Shown piece by piece: positions 21,881 through 32,651 of a stretch of DNA of 43,626 nt. The position numbers and the translations under genes are program-made. The notes under the pieces were generated by a model that was not told where the DNA came from, ran no database searches, and was given only the letters and a program-made list of their open reading frames with translations. This DNA is from Chara braunii (taxonomy: Eukaryota > Streptophyta > Charophyceae > Charales > Characeae), in assembly GCA_003427395.1 (NCBI GenBank), contig BFEA01000236.1, positions 1,901,378-1,945,003 of the forward strand, given 5' to 3'. Position 1 is the first letter of the stretch, and each line of letters opens with the position of its first letter.

Positions 21881-23250
21881 AGAAACAAGAAGACGACCGT
21901 GAGGATCCCGTCAACGCCGGTCTTGTGCTTCGGGAAGGGACCAGTGATATCCATAGCAATCGCTTACCGTCGCCCAAGGGGCACTGGTAGTGGATGTAGC
22001 TCGCCGAATGGACGGTGGTTGCGTGACTTGCAACGCCGACAGACTTCGCACGACTCAGAATAGCGGGTGGCGTCCTTGAGAAGGTCGGGCCAATAGAACC
22101 GCTGGCGAAGTCGGCCGAGTGTACGGGTGACACCAAAGTGTCCGGAGGCGGGCGCATCGTGAAACTCGCCAAGAAGCCGTGTGCGCAAGTGTGAATCAAT
22201 CGGTACACAAAGAAGATCCTTACCCCGTGAATGCACAAGCAAGTAGCCCTCTTGGATCCGATAATGCGAAGACACCGGATTCGAAGAGGAGCAATTCTCG
22301 TACTTGTCGTGAAAGTGGGGGTTGGTTTGATAGCCGCGGATGAAGCTCTCCCGCAAGTCGTCGTCGATCTCGAAGGTAGAGTAGACTGCGGTGCAAAGAT
22401 CCGGTCGCCGTGAGAGGGCGTCCGCAAAACAGTTTGACTTCCCGGGGATGTGATCGGGGAAAAAGTCAAATTGGTCGATAAAAGTCATCCAACAGGCAAT
22501 GGTACTGTTAATCGTGTCTTGCGACTTGTAGAATACCAACGGATTGTTATCCGTTACCCATCGGAATGCTTGCCGACCAAGGAGGAAATGTCGCCAATGC
22601 TTGAGGGCGTGGACGAAGGCAAGAAGCTCCTTCTTGCGTGCGTCGTTGATCAAATGCACGGGAGGCACTTTCTTGCTAAAGTACTCGACCGGGTGCCAGT
22701 CCGCACCATCGTGCTGCTCAAGGACGGCTCCAATGCCATAGCCTGACGCATCGGTAGTGACGCGCGTAGCTAGAAGCGGGTCGTAAATATATAACGCCTC
22801 GGCGGACAAAAGTGCCGCTTTGAGTGTCTCAAAAGAATGACGCGCATCGTCGTCGAAGTCAAAAGGCCGCTCCCCGCTTTGTAACTTGCTTAGGTTGGCC
22901 GCGATCTTCGAGTAACCCTTGATGAAGCGTTGATAATAACCGGCCAAGCCGAGGAAGGATCGGACGTCCGTCACATTCTTTGGCTCGGGCCACTCCTGGA
23001 TGGCTTGAATCTTGTCCGCCAACGGACGAATGCCTTCCAGAGAGACAAAATGAGCCAAGTATTCAAGCTCTTGTCGGACAAACTCGCATTTGTCGTGGTT
23101 AGCTTTGTACCGGGCTGACTGAAGAGTCTCTAGAACACGGCGAAGGTGCTCGAGATGCTCCTCTAGAGTTCGGCTGTAGACGAGGATGTCGTCTAAGTAG
23201 ACCAAGACGAAACGGTCCAACATAGTGCGAAACTCGGTGGTCATGGCCGC
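21881..23250 (-). pseudogene. Gypsy-2 RT (C-terminal), RNase H and integrase start
   Basis: Runs from AAMTTEFRTMLDRFVLVYLD through the catalytic YLDDILVYS box, the connection region (PEPKNVTDVRSFLGLAGYYQ) and RNase H (VTTDASGYGIGAVLEQ, with the catalytic Asp present; FADALSRRPDL). It continues into the HHCC integrase finger (FHDAPASGHFGVTR...SCEVCRRC). The frame meets TAA at 21964 and then continues to MDITGPFPKHK, which holds the first Asp of the integrase DDE triad. The rest of the core is gone. Confidence 0.92.
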
Positions 23251-23745
23251 CTAAAAGGTAGCCGGGGCATTGGTGAGGCCAAAAGGCATAACTACCCACT
23301 CAAAATGCCCATATCGCGTCTTAAACGCGGTTTTGTACCGATCTTGCGGGCGGATGGAAATNTGATGGTAGCCGGACTTGAGGTCCAACTTCGAAAAGTA
23401 CTTGGCGCCGCCTAACCGCTCAAGCAAATCGTCAATGCGAGGTAGAGGCCCCGCGTTCTTGATGGTTTGCACGTTAAGGCGACGATAGTCAATGTAAAGT
23501 CGAAGGTCCTTGTTCTTCTTCCGAACGAAGAGAACAGGCGCACCGCAAGGTGAGCTGCTAGGGTGGATCCAACCCTTGTCAAGTAGATCGTCGAGTTGCG
23601 CACGGAGAACCGTGAGCTCCTCCTCGGACATGCGATAAATGCATCCCTTCGGTGGCATGGCACCAGCCTCGAGTATGATCTTGTGAGAGATCGGTCGGTC
23701 CGACACTATACCGGAGGGTGTCTCAAAAACATCCGAGAACTCGTC
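23251..23745 (-). pseudogene. Gypsy-2 reverse transcriptase, N-terminal part
   Basis: Typical RT fingers and palm start: [48 protein letters not shown] and [17 protein letters not shown]. The last stretch ends at TAG (23251-23253), where the family has Gln. The frame is identical upstream (stop TAA at 23746-23748) and downstream. One N affects the residue after GYH. Confidence 0.93.
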
Positions 23746-24810
23746 TTACAACCGGGTTAAACGGGGGTCGGAAGACAAATCCGTGGACGATGAGTCGGTC
23801 GTCGGGACGGTTCGAAGAAAAACGATGCCAATCTCTTCGACATGCTCAAAACGGCATGTGTCTCGAAAAGATTTGGCACTCACGACTTGGCACCGAATGG
23901 AAGAGCGAGGAGGAGGAATAGTACACGGGACCTCGACGCCAGTTGCATCACGAATTGTGAGCGTGCGCCGATGGAAATTGACCGTGTGGTCCGTGCTAGA
24001 AAGCCAAGGCATCCCAAAAATGACATCGAAGTCGGTGTTCAACATGTCAAAAGTGACAGGTTCACATGCGTGCGGTGCAAAGTACACCAGGACAGCCGAG
24101 ATGTAACGGTCTAAAAGCTGTTTCGTCTTACCGTCGACAAGAGCGACCGTCGTCGGATGTGACTTCCTCCGTACTTGTGCGCCAAGGCCAGCCNGAGTCA
24201 TGAAGGACTGGCTGATGAAGTTGCGAGTTGCGCCGCAATCTAGCAAAGCGTTGCAGACCGCTTGCCCAATCTGAATGCGAACGTAGAGCAACGGTGCATT
24301 GTTTTCTGCGTACCGTTGCGAGACAAACTCGCGGGCCACCTTGGCAATGTAGCCAAGCATGGCCCCCACCGCGACTTCGTCTACCGTCGACGAAGTTGGT
24401 GGTGCATGGAAGGAAAGATACTCGTGTAAGAGGGCGCATAGGGATGCGCTTTGCGGCCCCGGAAGGTTGCCCGTCGTATGGAGAGGAATCCAAGCGAAGT
24501 CCTCGGGCGTGAGCGGGTCCAAAGCCTCCTCGTTGAACANGCTTGCCGAATCCCTTGATGAAGACGAAATGGCGGAAAAACCTTCGGGCGGTAAGAAAGC
24601 CGCACATGTATCTTGTCCTTGAGAAGCATCCAGTGAAGGAACGAGCCGGGCGGCGAAGTCTTCGAACAAAAGTGGAAGACTCCCGACATCCGCATATGCC
24701 TCGGAAGAGGGGGTTGTGCGCACAACCGCTTCCGATGGCGTCGAGGGAGGTGTCGAGTCACCCTCGGCGGCGCCTACTTTCCCTGACGGGGTTTCCCCTT
24801 GGTGGGGCAA
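23746..24810 (-). pseudogene. Gypsy-2 protease and linker
   Basis: A 354-codon frame. A Pro/Ser/acidic linker is followed by YVRIQIGQAVCNALLDCGAT, NFISQSF and VIFGMPWLSS, the layout of Ty3-type aspartic proteases. The active site is DCGAT, with the catalytic Asp kept. Its start overlaps the end of the gag frame by about 40 bases, in the -1 register relative to gag. That could mean a programmed shift in the living element or later decay. Ns at 24194 and 24540 leave two residues unknown. Confidence 0.88.
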
Positions 24811-25820
24811 TGTGCAGCATCGTGGATGGTGCTATTGCACCAAAGGCAGTAACGGTACTTGAGTCTCGTGCAATAGGAATTCGCCGAGAGTCCGTATTGT
24901 GCCTAAGGTTCGTCGGCTACTGATCCGGTGCCCCGTGTCGAGGTGGACTGAGTCTTCGTCTTTTCGCGGCCGTGGTTGTTGCGCGGCCGGCCACCATCCT
25001 GGGCAGCTGCGAACATTTCACCCTCGTTTGGTGTTGCAGCCTCGATAGAAGAAGTTGGCGAAGTTGTCGAAATGCAAGCCACCTTTGGCTTGAGCTGGTT
25101 GCTGCTCGTCGTCGCGGAAGATCGGCCGGCATTGCGGGCTTCGATATTCGTGAGAATGATCCGTGACGCTGTGCTGAAAAGCTTGTCAGATGTGTCGAGT
25201 GTCTCTGCAATCTGCGTCATCGCGTTTTGCAGAGTTGGACACGAGTGCATGATAAACAAGTGCTTGATGGCGCGAAATGCGAGCGGCAGGTCAGGTGTGG
25301 AGGCGAGTCTTTGGAACTCCGTAATCCAGTCCTGACTGGGCAACGTATTCTGATGGAGCTTGTTGAGCTTATCCATCGCTTGCAGGTCGGGCGGCTCCAC
25401 TTGGAATCGCTTGTGCCAGGCGTCAGTCAAATTTTGCCAAGTGAGCTTGGTGTGTAGTTCCGACACTGCTACGTCGTGGCTGGTCAGGATGTTGTCCACC
25501 CATGCTTGACATGCACCACCAGATCGGTGGTACAGGCACGGATGTCAATCGTTGTTGGGGACATGGTGCATGTCGAGCCTGAGAGTAAACTGGCGCCACC
25601 ACGGGATCGGTTCCGTCTTGGACTTATCGCAAAAAACAGGAATGTCATCGAGTTTTGGTGGGCGCCGGGAGGATGCGGCCGCGGGCGTCACGGTGGCAGC
25701 AGCTCGGACCTGCGTCTCGAACTGCAAGTTCGTTGCCTGCTGCGACGTCCAAAAATCCTGATGTACCCGCTTGATGTTGCTGACGTCATCCTCCAAGACT
25801 TGAACACGGTGTCGTAGCAA
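24770..25820 (-). pseudogene. Gypsy-2 gag with CCHC zinc knuckle
   Basis: An N-terminal coiled-coil-like stretch (LEDDVSNIKRVHQDF) leads to PWWRQFTLRLDMHH, then a TGA (25545-25547), then the capsid-like domain: WVDNIL, LTWQNLTDAWHKRFQ, LPSQDWITEFQRLAS. After a TAG (24903-24905) the same frame holds CLWCNSTIHDAAHC (24807-24848), a perfect CX2CX4HX4C nucleocapsid knuckle that binds element RNA. A stop lies just upstream of the 25820 end, so the true N-terminus is lost or shifted. Confidence 0.88.
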
Positions 25821-27110
25821 ACACCCTTACAAGGGTATTTGCCGTCCTTTTTAAAAGTCGCACTGGCCGCATCCTTGATCAACGAAACGCGCTGATAAGG
25901 TAAAAACCGTCAGGGCGCTCACCTCGGCAGCCTCGCTCTTGGCGAGACTCCGAGTCAAATATGACCGGTTTAGAGAGTATGTGGGGCACGCATTATTGCG
26001 TTGCACTTCGAAGTGACCATTAGTCCTCGGTAGTATCAGGGCGGCGGAAGATATCAAAGTCATAGGATCCGGTTACCTCTGTAGTTTTCAAATTGGTTAT
26101 ATTTTTCTTTTATTTTATAAAAACTAACTTCACTCCACGAGCCGGCTCAGCCTCTCACGGGTACGTCACAAAGAAGATGAAGACGCTGCCTTGAGCACAC
26201 GCAGGAAGAATGTGTTTGGCGATGCATGGAAGGGCGCGGCGTTGGCAAACCTGGTATGGGGGAAAGTCGAAAGCTTGACAGAACATATCGAACGCCCGAC
26301 GACCAGCCTACCAGGTAGCTACGATCCTAGGCGCGGATGGTGTATCGGCGTCTTCTGACGGCCAAAAGGTTGGCCGATAGGCTAGGGCGGAGGCCTGGTT
26401 TGTGCAGGTGGGACCAATTACGGTCTCGCGAACGATTCATATGCGGGTTCGCGCCCACCTAGTTCAGACGTGGGCTTCACCCTAACGGTTACGATATTGG
26501 ACTTTCAAACGGTAGGTTTGGGGTTCAAGGTCAGCAAGCGACGATTAAGCAAAGGAACGCGATCGGCAGAGATTGAGGGGTTGAGGGTCTTAAGTGACTA
26601 TCCCCCTTGGTTTTGCCGGACGGGCCCAAACCTCGGTTCGACTGGCAAGACCAAGAGGGCATCGGCAGACCCTGGTCCTCTTCAATTCTATTATTTTTAA
26701 TTTTATTTTTGTTGATTTATTTATATTTTTATTTTTATTTTTCCCCGTTTTTCCGTCCATTGACCAGGCCGGAAACTGGCTCCGGGACCGACGACAAGGA
26801 AGTATCGCAAGGGCGGATGAAAAGAGGCGGACGGCGACTGCCGCCATCCTTGACTGGATGTGGGGTGTCTTCCAGCATGAGCTGCTGTGACCAGCACTAT
26901 GGTGGGGAGTGATTGAAACAACCCACACGTGGCCGTCACGGCAGTCAGGGACCTTGAGCTCGCACCTCTTCTATCCTGCTCGTCTTGAAAGCACGGTCCA
27001 AGGTAAATCCACGAGCATGAGAGTTGTGGGTGCATAACCCACGAAGAGGAAGAAGCCTGAGTGGCGGGGCCAGCACCTGTGGGTGCACCATCCGCCAACC
27101 ACGAATTGCT
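25821..27110. other. Gene-free; probable 5' flank of gypsy-2
   Basis: The expected location of the 5' LTR and leader of gypsy-2. I found no clear LTR pair, primer-binding site or polypurine tract. At 26473-26535 there is a degenerate tRNA-like stretch. AT-rich sequence around 26690-26750 resembles the low-complexity stretch at 20140-20360. Confidence 0.4.
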
Positions 27111-27128
27111 ATGAGAAAATGAGTGTGA

Positions 27129-27985
27129 ACAGTCCTGTGGGACCGATGCCAATAGGCCAAACCTGGTTACACCCGCAGACTATTGAGAACTAGGCCTGTG
27201 GGAACAGCAGTTGTGGACCTAGCTCTGTTGGTACACCTGAGGACTGTTGAAAAACAGTGCTGCGGGATCTGTACCTGCAGTAGCACGGTTGATACGCCCG
27301 TAGACTGTTGAAAAGCAGTCTAATGGGACTGATGCCGCTGGGCCTAGCTCAGTTGGTACACCCGCAAACTGTTGAGAATAGGCATGTGGGACAAGCACCA
27401 ACTGACCTAGCTCAAACGGTATGCCTACAAACTATTGAAACGCAGGTCCGGAATTGCTACTGGGCCAAGCTCAGTTGGTACACCCGCGGACTGTCGAAAA
27501 ACAGTCCTGTGGGACTGATGTCGCTGAGCTAAGCTCAGGTGGTACACCCGCAGGCTGTTGAAAAACGGTCCTGTGGGCTCAGTACCTACGCTGTCTCAGC
27601 TGGTACACCCGCATGCTGTTGAAAAACAGGCCTGTGGGACCAGCACCCGTGGGCCAAAGTTCAGCTGGTACACCCGCAGGCTGTTGAAAAACAGGCCTGT
27701 GGGACCAGCACCCGTTGGGCTCAACTTAGTTGGTACACCCGCAGACTGTTGAAAAATAGTCCTGTGGGACCAGCACCTACACACCTAGCCCAGTTGGTAC
27801 ACCCGCAGACCGTTGAAAAACAGTCCTGTGGGACCAGCACCTACACTCCTAGCCCAGCTGGTACACCCACAGACTGTTGAAAAACAGTCCTGTGGGATCA
27901 GCCACTAAGCCTAGCTCAGTTGATACACCTACGAACTGTCGAAGTATGGACCTGAGTTTGAGCTCCGCTAAAAGCAAACGAGTAA
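27129..27985. repeat. Tandem array of ~63-bp hairpin-forming units (13 copies)
   Basis: The conserved start GGTACACCC occurs at about 27165, 27230, 27291, 27355, 27418, 27477, 27541, 27602, 27667, 27732, 27796, 27860 and 27922, a spacing of 59-65 bp, with half a unit before the first. Each unit carries CCCGCAGACTGTT, then GAAA, then AACAGTCCTGTGGG. The two arms pair over about 13 bp (one bulged C, one G-T pair) around a GAAA tetraloop. The linker contains CCTAGCTCAGTTGG. No frame stays open through the array, so it is not a protein repeat. Confidence 0.93.
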
Positions 27986-28275
27986 AACGCTGCAATTCTG
28001 AATTACCTAGGGCTGCTTCGTGCCCTTGGCTCTGCCTTTCCGCCTACGGCAGTTCATTGGGACCAACATTGCCTAGCCTAGCTCATTCGGGACGACCATG
28101 AACTGTCGAAATGCAGGCTCGAGTCGGTCTCGTTGGTCTCGGGTTGCTCGGGTTGTGCCTTGGCACCGTCGGGCTCACTCAGCGCGTACACCCCCGAACT
28201 ATTGAAGTACAGACCAGAGTTCGAGCTCAGTAGGAACCACAGGAGTGAACTACCAAAATTCTGAATTACCTAAGG
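27953..28275. repeat. ~62-bp direct repeat, 260 bp apart
   Basis: GAGTTTGAGCTC...TTCTGAATTACCTAGGG at 27953-28015 returns as GAGTTCGAGCTC...TTCTGAATTACCTAAGG at 28213-28275. Diverged GAACTGTCGAA/GAACTATTGAA units near 28095 and 28195 suggest the 63-bp array decays into a longer-period repeat here. Confidence 0.7.
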
Positions 28276-28965
28276 CCAGTATGTCCAATAGGGGCACACC
28301 GAGGCTGCCACTGCGGTCAGATACACTTAGGGAGGGTACTAGTGCTAGTGCGCCCTTAGTGTGTTCCGAAATGAGTCTCGCATCATCTCGGAATCACCAA
28401 GCTCTGATTTTGTTTTTATTTAATTTTTATTATTATCAGCACGGTGGCAGCTTTTCCGGAATGGGCTTGGATATCCAAAGGGGAGTCCGACAGTCATAGA
28501 AGGGAGTTGTCAGTTCCAAAGGGAAGACTGTGGTCGGACCATCTTCACCGTCCGCCAGCCACGACCTACTGTCGAAAGACTTGAGTGTGAGCCTGCCCAT
28601 TGGCACCCAAAAGGTGGTGAGCTATGCCTAGGTAGAGCGCAGTCGGGCGGTACCTTGGCAAGGACTCACAACGAAACTACCATACTACGCGTCGAGCTCA
28701 CACTGGGACGTTTCTGGAAGTATCTGACTGCAATTTCATCCAGAGCCTAGCCCAGAAGGTCCTAGTGTGAGTATGCTCTATGTGGTGTACAGAACCACAG
28801 GGCAGCTGGTTCACTCCGAAGTCACGGACGAGCAGGCTGACGGGCCCGTTGGACTTCGGGGTGGGGGCGAAAACTTACTGGACCGCACAGAGACTGGTCC
28901 CCTTCGGAACAGCCCGCAGTAGGTCGAGGTACAGATCTTCCATCCGATTCATAATAGGGCCGAGA
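28276..28965. other. No recognisable gene
   Basis: Mixed sequence with an inverted pair CCGAAGTC (about 28817) and GACTTCGG (about 28852). I see no coding or RNA gene signal. Confidence 0.45.
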
Positions 28966-29185
28966 GACTGATCAGGCCAAGGGATAGCTGAGTCCCTCGA
29001 AAACTCCCTCTATAGCCGGATTGCTGGACTGGAATACGGGGTGAAAAGCTGAGCAGGCCAGCAAGTAGCTAAGTCCCCTCCGAAGTAGTGCACAGCGATA
29101 CTAACGTGCAATTTCGTTCGTAGAACTTGGGAATAGGGACGAAGGGCTACTGAACCAGTGAGTAACCGGTTCCCTCCGAAGTTTT
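28966..29185. repeat. Degenerate ~90-bp repeat, three copies
   Basis: Three blocks follow the pattern GACTGATCAGGCCAAGGGATAG or similar, then GTCCCTC and CGAA: about 28967, 29047 and 29143. They are moderately diverged. Confidence 0.55.
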
Positions 29186-29896
29186 TCTGAGGGTAGCTGG
29201 AGCAATCGGACCAACTCCTGTCAGACTGCGCTAAGTATCAACGGGGGGGAGACACGAAGAAGACGACGACGAGAGTGAAGAAGAAGACGAAGGGAGGAGA
29301 GAGGAGAAGATTATGAGGGAAGTAAGTAGTAAGATAGCGGAGTAGGGAGAGGGAGAAGAGAGGCAGAACGATTGAAGGAAGATACATGGACCTGGCCGGG
29401 ATCAGGTCCAGATACTTGAAGAAATAGACGCGGAGAAGAGAATAAGGCGGAAGGAGGAAAATCATAACTTACTCAATTTATATCAGAATCGAGCGGGAGA
29501 AAGTGCTGCGCCGGGGTCTTTGGGGCTGGCGACCACAGATGTGGAGTCGGTTTTAGTAGAAGGTTTACAGAATTGGAGTTAGCAGAGAAAGTGCATGCGC
29601 GGAGAAAACGAAGAAGAGAGAAGAGAGAAAGAAGGGGGGGGAAAGTTGCATAACTCGCCCGTTTCTCGATGGATTTGGGCGAGGAAAGATGCGAAATTGG
29701 GGTTTCTGGCCATCCCGAGTAAGATGGCGGTGTCAGAATCGACAGTAAGGCGTTAGTTTTCGCGATCTAAGCTGCAGGGGCTGCGCTTTTTCTACGGGAG
29801 TTTCGAGAGTCGTAATGTATCTTTCCATCTTCCGGCGATAGTTTCATTTACATTTTGCTTTTAAAGAGTGCGGGTGTGACAATGTGGCAGATGCGT
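29186..29896. other. Purine-rich, gene-free
   Basis: The plus strand from 29240 to 29640 is strongly GA-rich (imperfect GAAGAAGACGA and GAGAAGAGAG), giving spurious Ser/Leu/Phe-rich frames on minus. No gene is supported. Confidence 0.5.
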
Positions 29897-29938
<42 letters not shown>

Positions 29939-29959
29939 AAAGAGAGAGAGAGAGAGAGG
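29897..29959. repeat. (CA)n(GA)n compound microsatellite
   Basis: CA run to about 29934, then GA run to 29959. This is the third compound tract with the same order. Confidence 0.96.
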
Positions 29960-30600
29960 AGGGAGTGAAGGGCGACACATACCTGGCGTGGAGCGGATCT
30001 GATTGCATTATGACGGTGCATCCTTTCCAAGTCTAGCGGAAGATTCACTCTCATGAGAGGTGGTCGGGCGCTGCTTGAAAACTCGTTGCCGTGGTAGATG
30101 CATGTGCAAGTGCCGCTCGTGATCGCGTTGCGCCCCGGGACCCTCGCACAAATTGAGGTGGTGGACGTGTGGATCGTGGTGGTGATCATCACGATCATCA
30201 ACAGGCTGCTCGTCTTCATGTTCGTCGTCATAACCAATGCGATTGTTCTCGTCCCAGTTCTTGAAGATTCCCCTGGCGGCCGCGCTTGTCATCACGATCA
30301 TGGAGAATGCTTAGGCGGACTGCGTTATTGCTCAGGATCGCCATCATCATTCTGACACAGATCGTGATTGTCCTGCCGCTCGTGGTCGTTGTGTCATTCG
30401 AAGTCATAGTGTTGCTGCTTAAGGTCGTCACCAAGATTCCGGCCAAGCCGGGTGTGGTGGCTGCGATCCCAACAATACTGATCTTTATGCATGCCACTGT
30501 AATAGTAGGTGTCCATCCTCGCCATGCTGCTCGCCATTTGGACGCTGCTCTTCATCACGATCTTGCCAGTCAGACTGTTGCCAGTTAAGGAATTGTTTGT
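29960..30600 (-). other. Possible decayed His/Asp/Arg-rich coding remnant
   Basis: On minus, several overlapping frames are rich in His, Asp, Arg and Gln (for example RDDHHHDPHVHHLNLCEG and DWQDRDEEQRPNGEQHGEDG), which looks like a low-complexity hydrophilic protein broken by stops and shifts. I do not recognise a family. Equally, the GATCATCAC/CGTCGT composition could produce this by chance. Confidence 0.25.
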
Positions 30601-32223
30601 CGCGCTGTTCTTCCTAGCGGACCAGTAGTCTTCCTCATCTTGCTGACGATGTTGTGGTGGTCGTTTTGTTTATAAAAAAAAAAATTGTACTTGCAAGAAT
30701 TGCATGCACCCAGCCAGGGGCTACGGTTAAGTACATTAACAAAAGAGGGGAGTAGCAGCATGAGGATAAAGTACCTACCTGACCGGCAAGAGCTTATGAT
30801 CATGATGCTGTGAAGCCTGAAAAGGACGTTGGAGATCCCTCTGCCTGCTACCTTCTGAGGCTCAAGCTGCGGTTTTTCAGCAAATTCTGCTGTTTCGGTT
30901 GCTGGTGCAGGGCTTAGAGTACTTAGACTATCGTATCTTCTTTCAACGAATTGCTGCTGAGCTACCGATCAACTGAACCAGGTTGGGGCGTTGCTAGCCG
31001 TGAAGTGGGGAGGTGGCTGTCGTAAGGCTGACCTGCTGCAGTGCCAGGCCGCTGCCGTGGAAAACTGTTAACACCACCTAAAACAACAAGCATGTTGCTG
31101 CCTCAAGGAACCATTGAGGAGTGTTGGAGGAGCTGCTACCCATTGAGTTTTTCATAGTGGATGCTACTGTCGTGTGTTGCTGATGCTTCCGCTGCATACC
31201 TGTTGCTACTATCACTGCTTTCGGAGACGACTACTGTTGTGTAACAACCTATGCCACGTTATTGTCGTTGCTCAAATTAGGTGCTGCTCCAGTCCGAATC
31301 GAGAGTATTATTGTCTCTTCTTACAAGCAACTGTTTTTGGGTTTTTTGCGGGAATTCGGTGTTTCTTCCCTTAGACTATCGTTGCTGAAGTCTTCAGACG
31401 GTTACAGCTGCTAGTAACTGGGTATAACTGCTAGGAGGAGACACCAAAACAGTTGCTATGCCATCTGCTGGACTATTGTATCTTCTGATGCTGTTGAAGT
31501 CTAGGTTGCTGAGCAGCAGCCTGAAAGTCGTATTGCCACCTAAGGCACTGCAGACTACAGTTCGTCTGAGCAAGGTTGTTGTCTGATCAATCTATGGGGT
31601 GCAGCTACCGAGACCAGCAGCATACTGTGGACTTACTGTTGGAGTTGTCAGGTGAAGCTGCATTACCCTTGGAGTGGCCGTTACATATACTGGGTGGCAC
31701 CTCCTGCAAGCAAGGCGGGTTTCTGTTGCAGTTACTGCAGCAAGTTACTTGCTGCGATCCTATCAGTCATAGTGTCATTATGTCTGTCAAAGACTTGCTG
31801 TAAAAGCCTGTGCTGTTTCTACTAGGTCATGCTGTGCATAAGTACCGCTGTATACCGATGAGGGCGCTGTCGAAAGATGAGCCATTGTGAGACACAGCTT
31901 CAACTGAGACCCGCGCTTTGGCATCGGTAAAGCTTCAAGGTACGGTACCCTTCAAGAAGAACGGACCACTACCTTTTTGGACAGCGGCGGACTCAACTGT
32001 TGAGTGGTGCGATGCACATTCGATAGGAGGGAAGCTGCTGCAGGCCAGCAATTGACAGTCAACTTACCTGGTGGATTGTGCATTGCTTGTACAATTTGAG
32101 GAAGTGGCACGTAGACATCAACGGACTGTTGGATTTTTGTAAGTTGGAGCTTGACATGACGACTGTGACAAGTTTCTTTTAACGCTGCGTTTTGGCCGCC
32201 ATTGCGGGACCCTCAGGCGCATC
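30601..32223. other. Gene-free; degenerate GCTGTT-rich block
   Basis: From about 30830 to 31800 the plus strand is enriched in GCTG, TTGCTG and TGCTAC words, echoing the block at 2061-2480. Frames are short and compositionally biased. No gene is called. Confidence 0.5.
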
Positions 32224-32495
32224 AAGGTAACAAGGCCCTCTCGTGTGAGTTGAGTTGGCCCATTCTCGTATCTCAAGCGTTTGACTCTTCTTCTTCTTTC
32301 CTTCTTCCTCTCAGTCTAGTCTGTGTTCGGAGAGGAAGGCGGCAGGCGGGATGGCAACCCGTAGGACCGCATCAAGGCCTTTGTGGGAGGTCGACCCACC
32401 GATTGCGGGAGCTCTGCCGGAGCCCAGGCGGGACTCTGGAGGCAGGGAACTCAGAGGTAGGCCGACACGATACCTTTAGCTATCCCAATAAACCT
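32224..32495 (+). other. Splice-like signals (possible exon), unassigned
   Basis: A donor-like AAGGTAAC (about 32223-32230) is followed 80-90 bases later by a strong pyrimidine tract ending CCTCTCAG (about 32304-32311). Then come 141 bases that stay open in one frame and a second donor-like GAGGTAGG (about 32450-32457). AATAAA occurs at 32489. These are weak cues. The enclosed peptide (Arg/Gly-rich) has no known motif, and chance is possible. Confidence 0.2.
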
Positions 32496-32651
32496 CTATC
32501 TATGCAAACCTGACACTTGGTCTGTTAGACTTTGACTTGTGTATACGTTTTGTTTTCTCTTTCAGAACTTTAACTGAATCAAAATGGTAATCTGCTATGC
32601 ATGTTAATTCATCTGTCGGTGGTAAAAATCATGATGTTTGCATGCGATGTT

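Larger units (their letters stand above)
21881..25820 (-). mobile_element. Gypsy-2: Ty3/gypsy retrotransposon, 3' truncated
   Basis: On minus the order is gag with zinc knuckle, protease, reverse transcriptase, RNase H, integrase zinc finger and the first residues of the integrase core. Pol stays in a single frame from 24810 to about 21890, interrupted only by stop codons. The element ends abruptly after MDITGPFPKHKTGVDGILTV, where hAT sequence begins. No 3' LTR is present and no 5' LTR could be defined upstream of 25820. It is much better preserved than gypsy-1 and clearly a different lineage (DCGA rather than DSGS protease, different gag). Confidence 0.9.

Noticed and set aside
21964-25820. 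Reassigned stop codons (UAA/UAG = Gln, as in some green algae)
   Set aside because: Two stops in gypsy-2 fall at Gln positions, but TGA also appears at Trp or other positions (12569, 13758, 21790), and CAA/CAG are used normally in all frames. Ordinary nonsense decay explains this better.
27129-27985. A tRNA gene cluster
   Set aside because: CCTAGCTCAGTTGGTA resembles a D-arm, but the units lack a T-arm (GGTTCGA) and a closing acceptor stem, and the hairpin has a 4-base loop instead of a 7-base anticodon loop.
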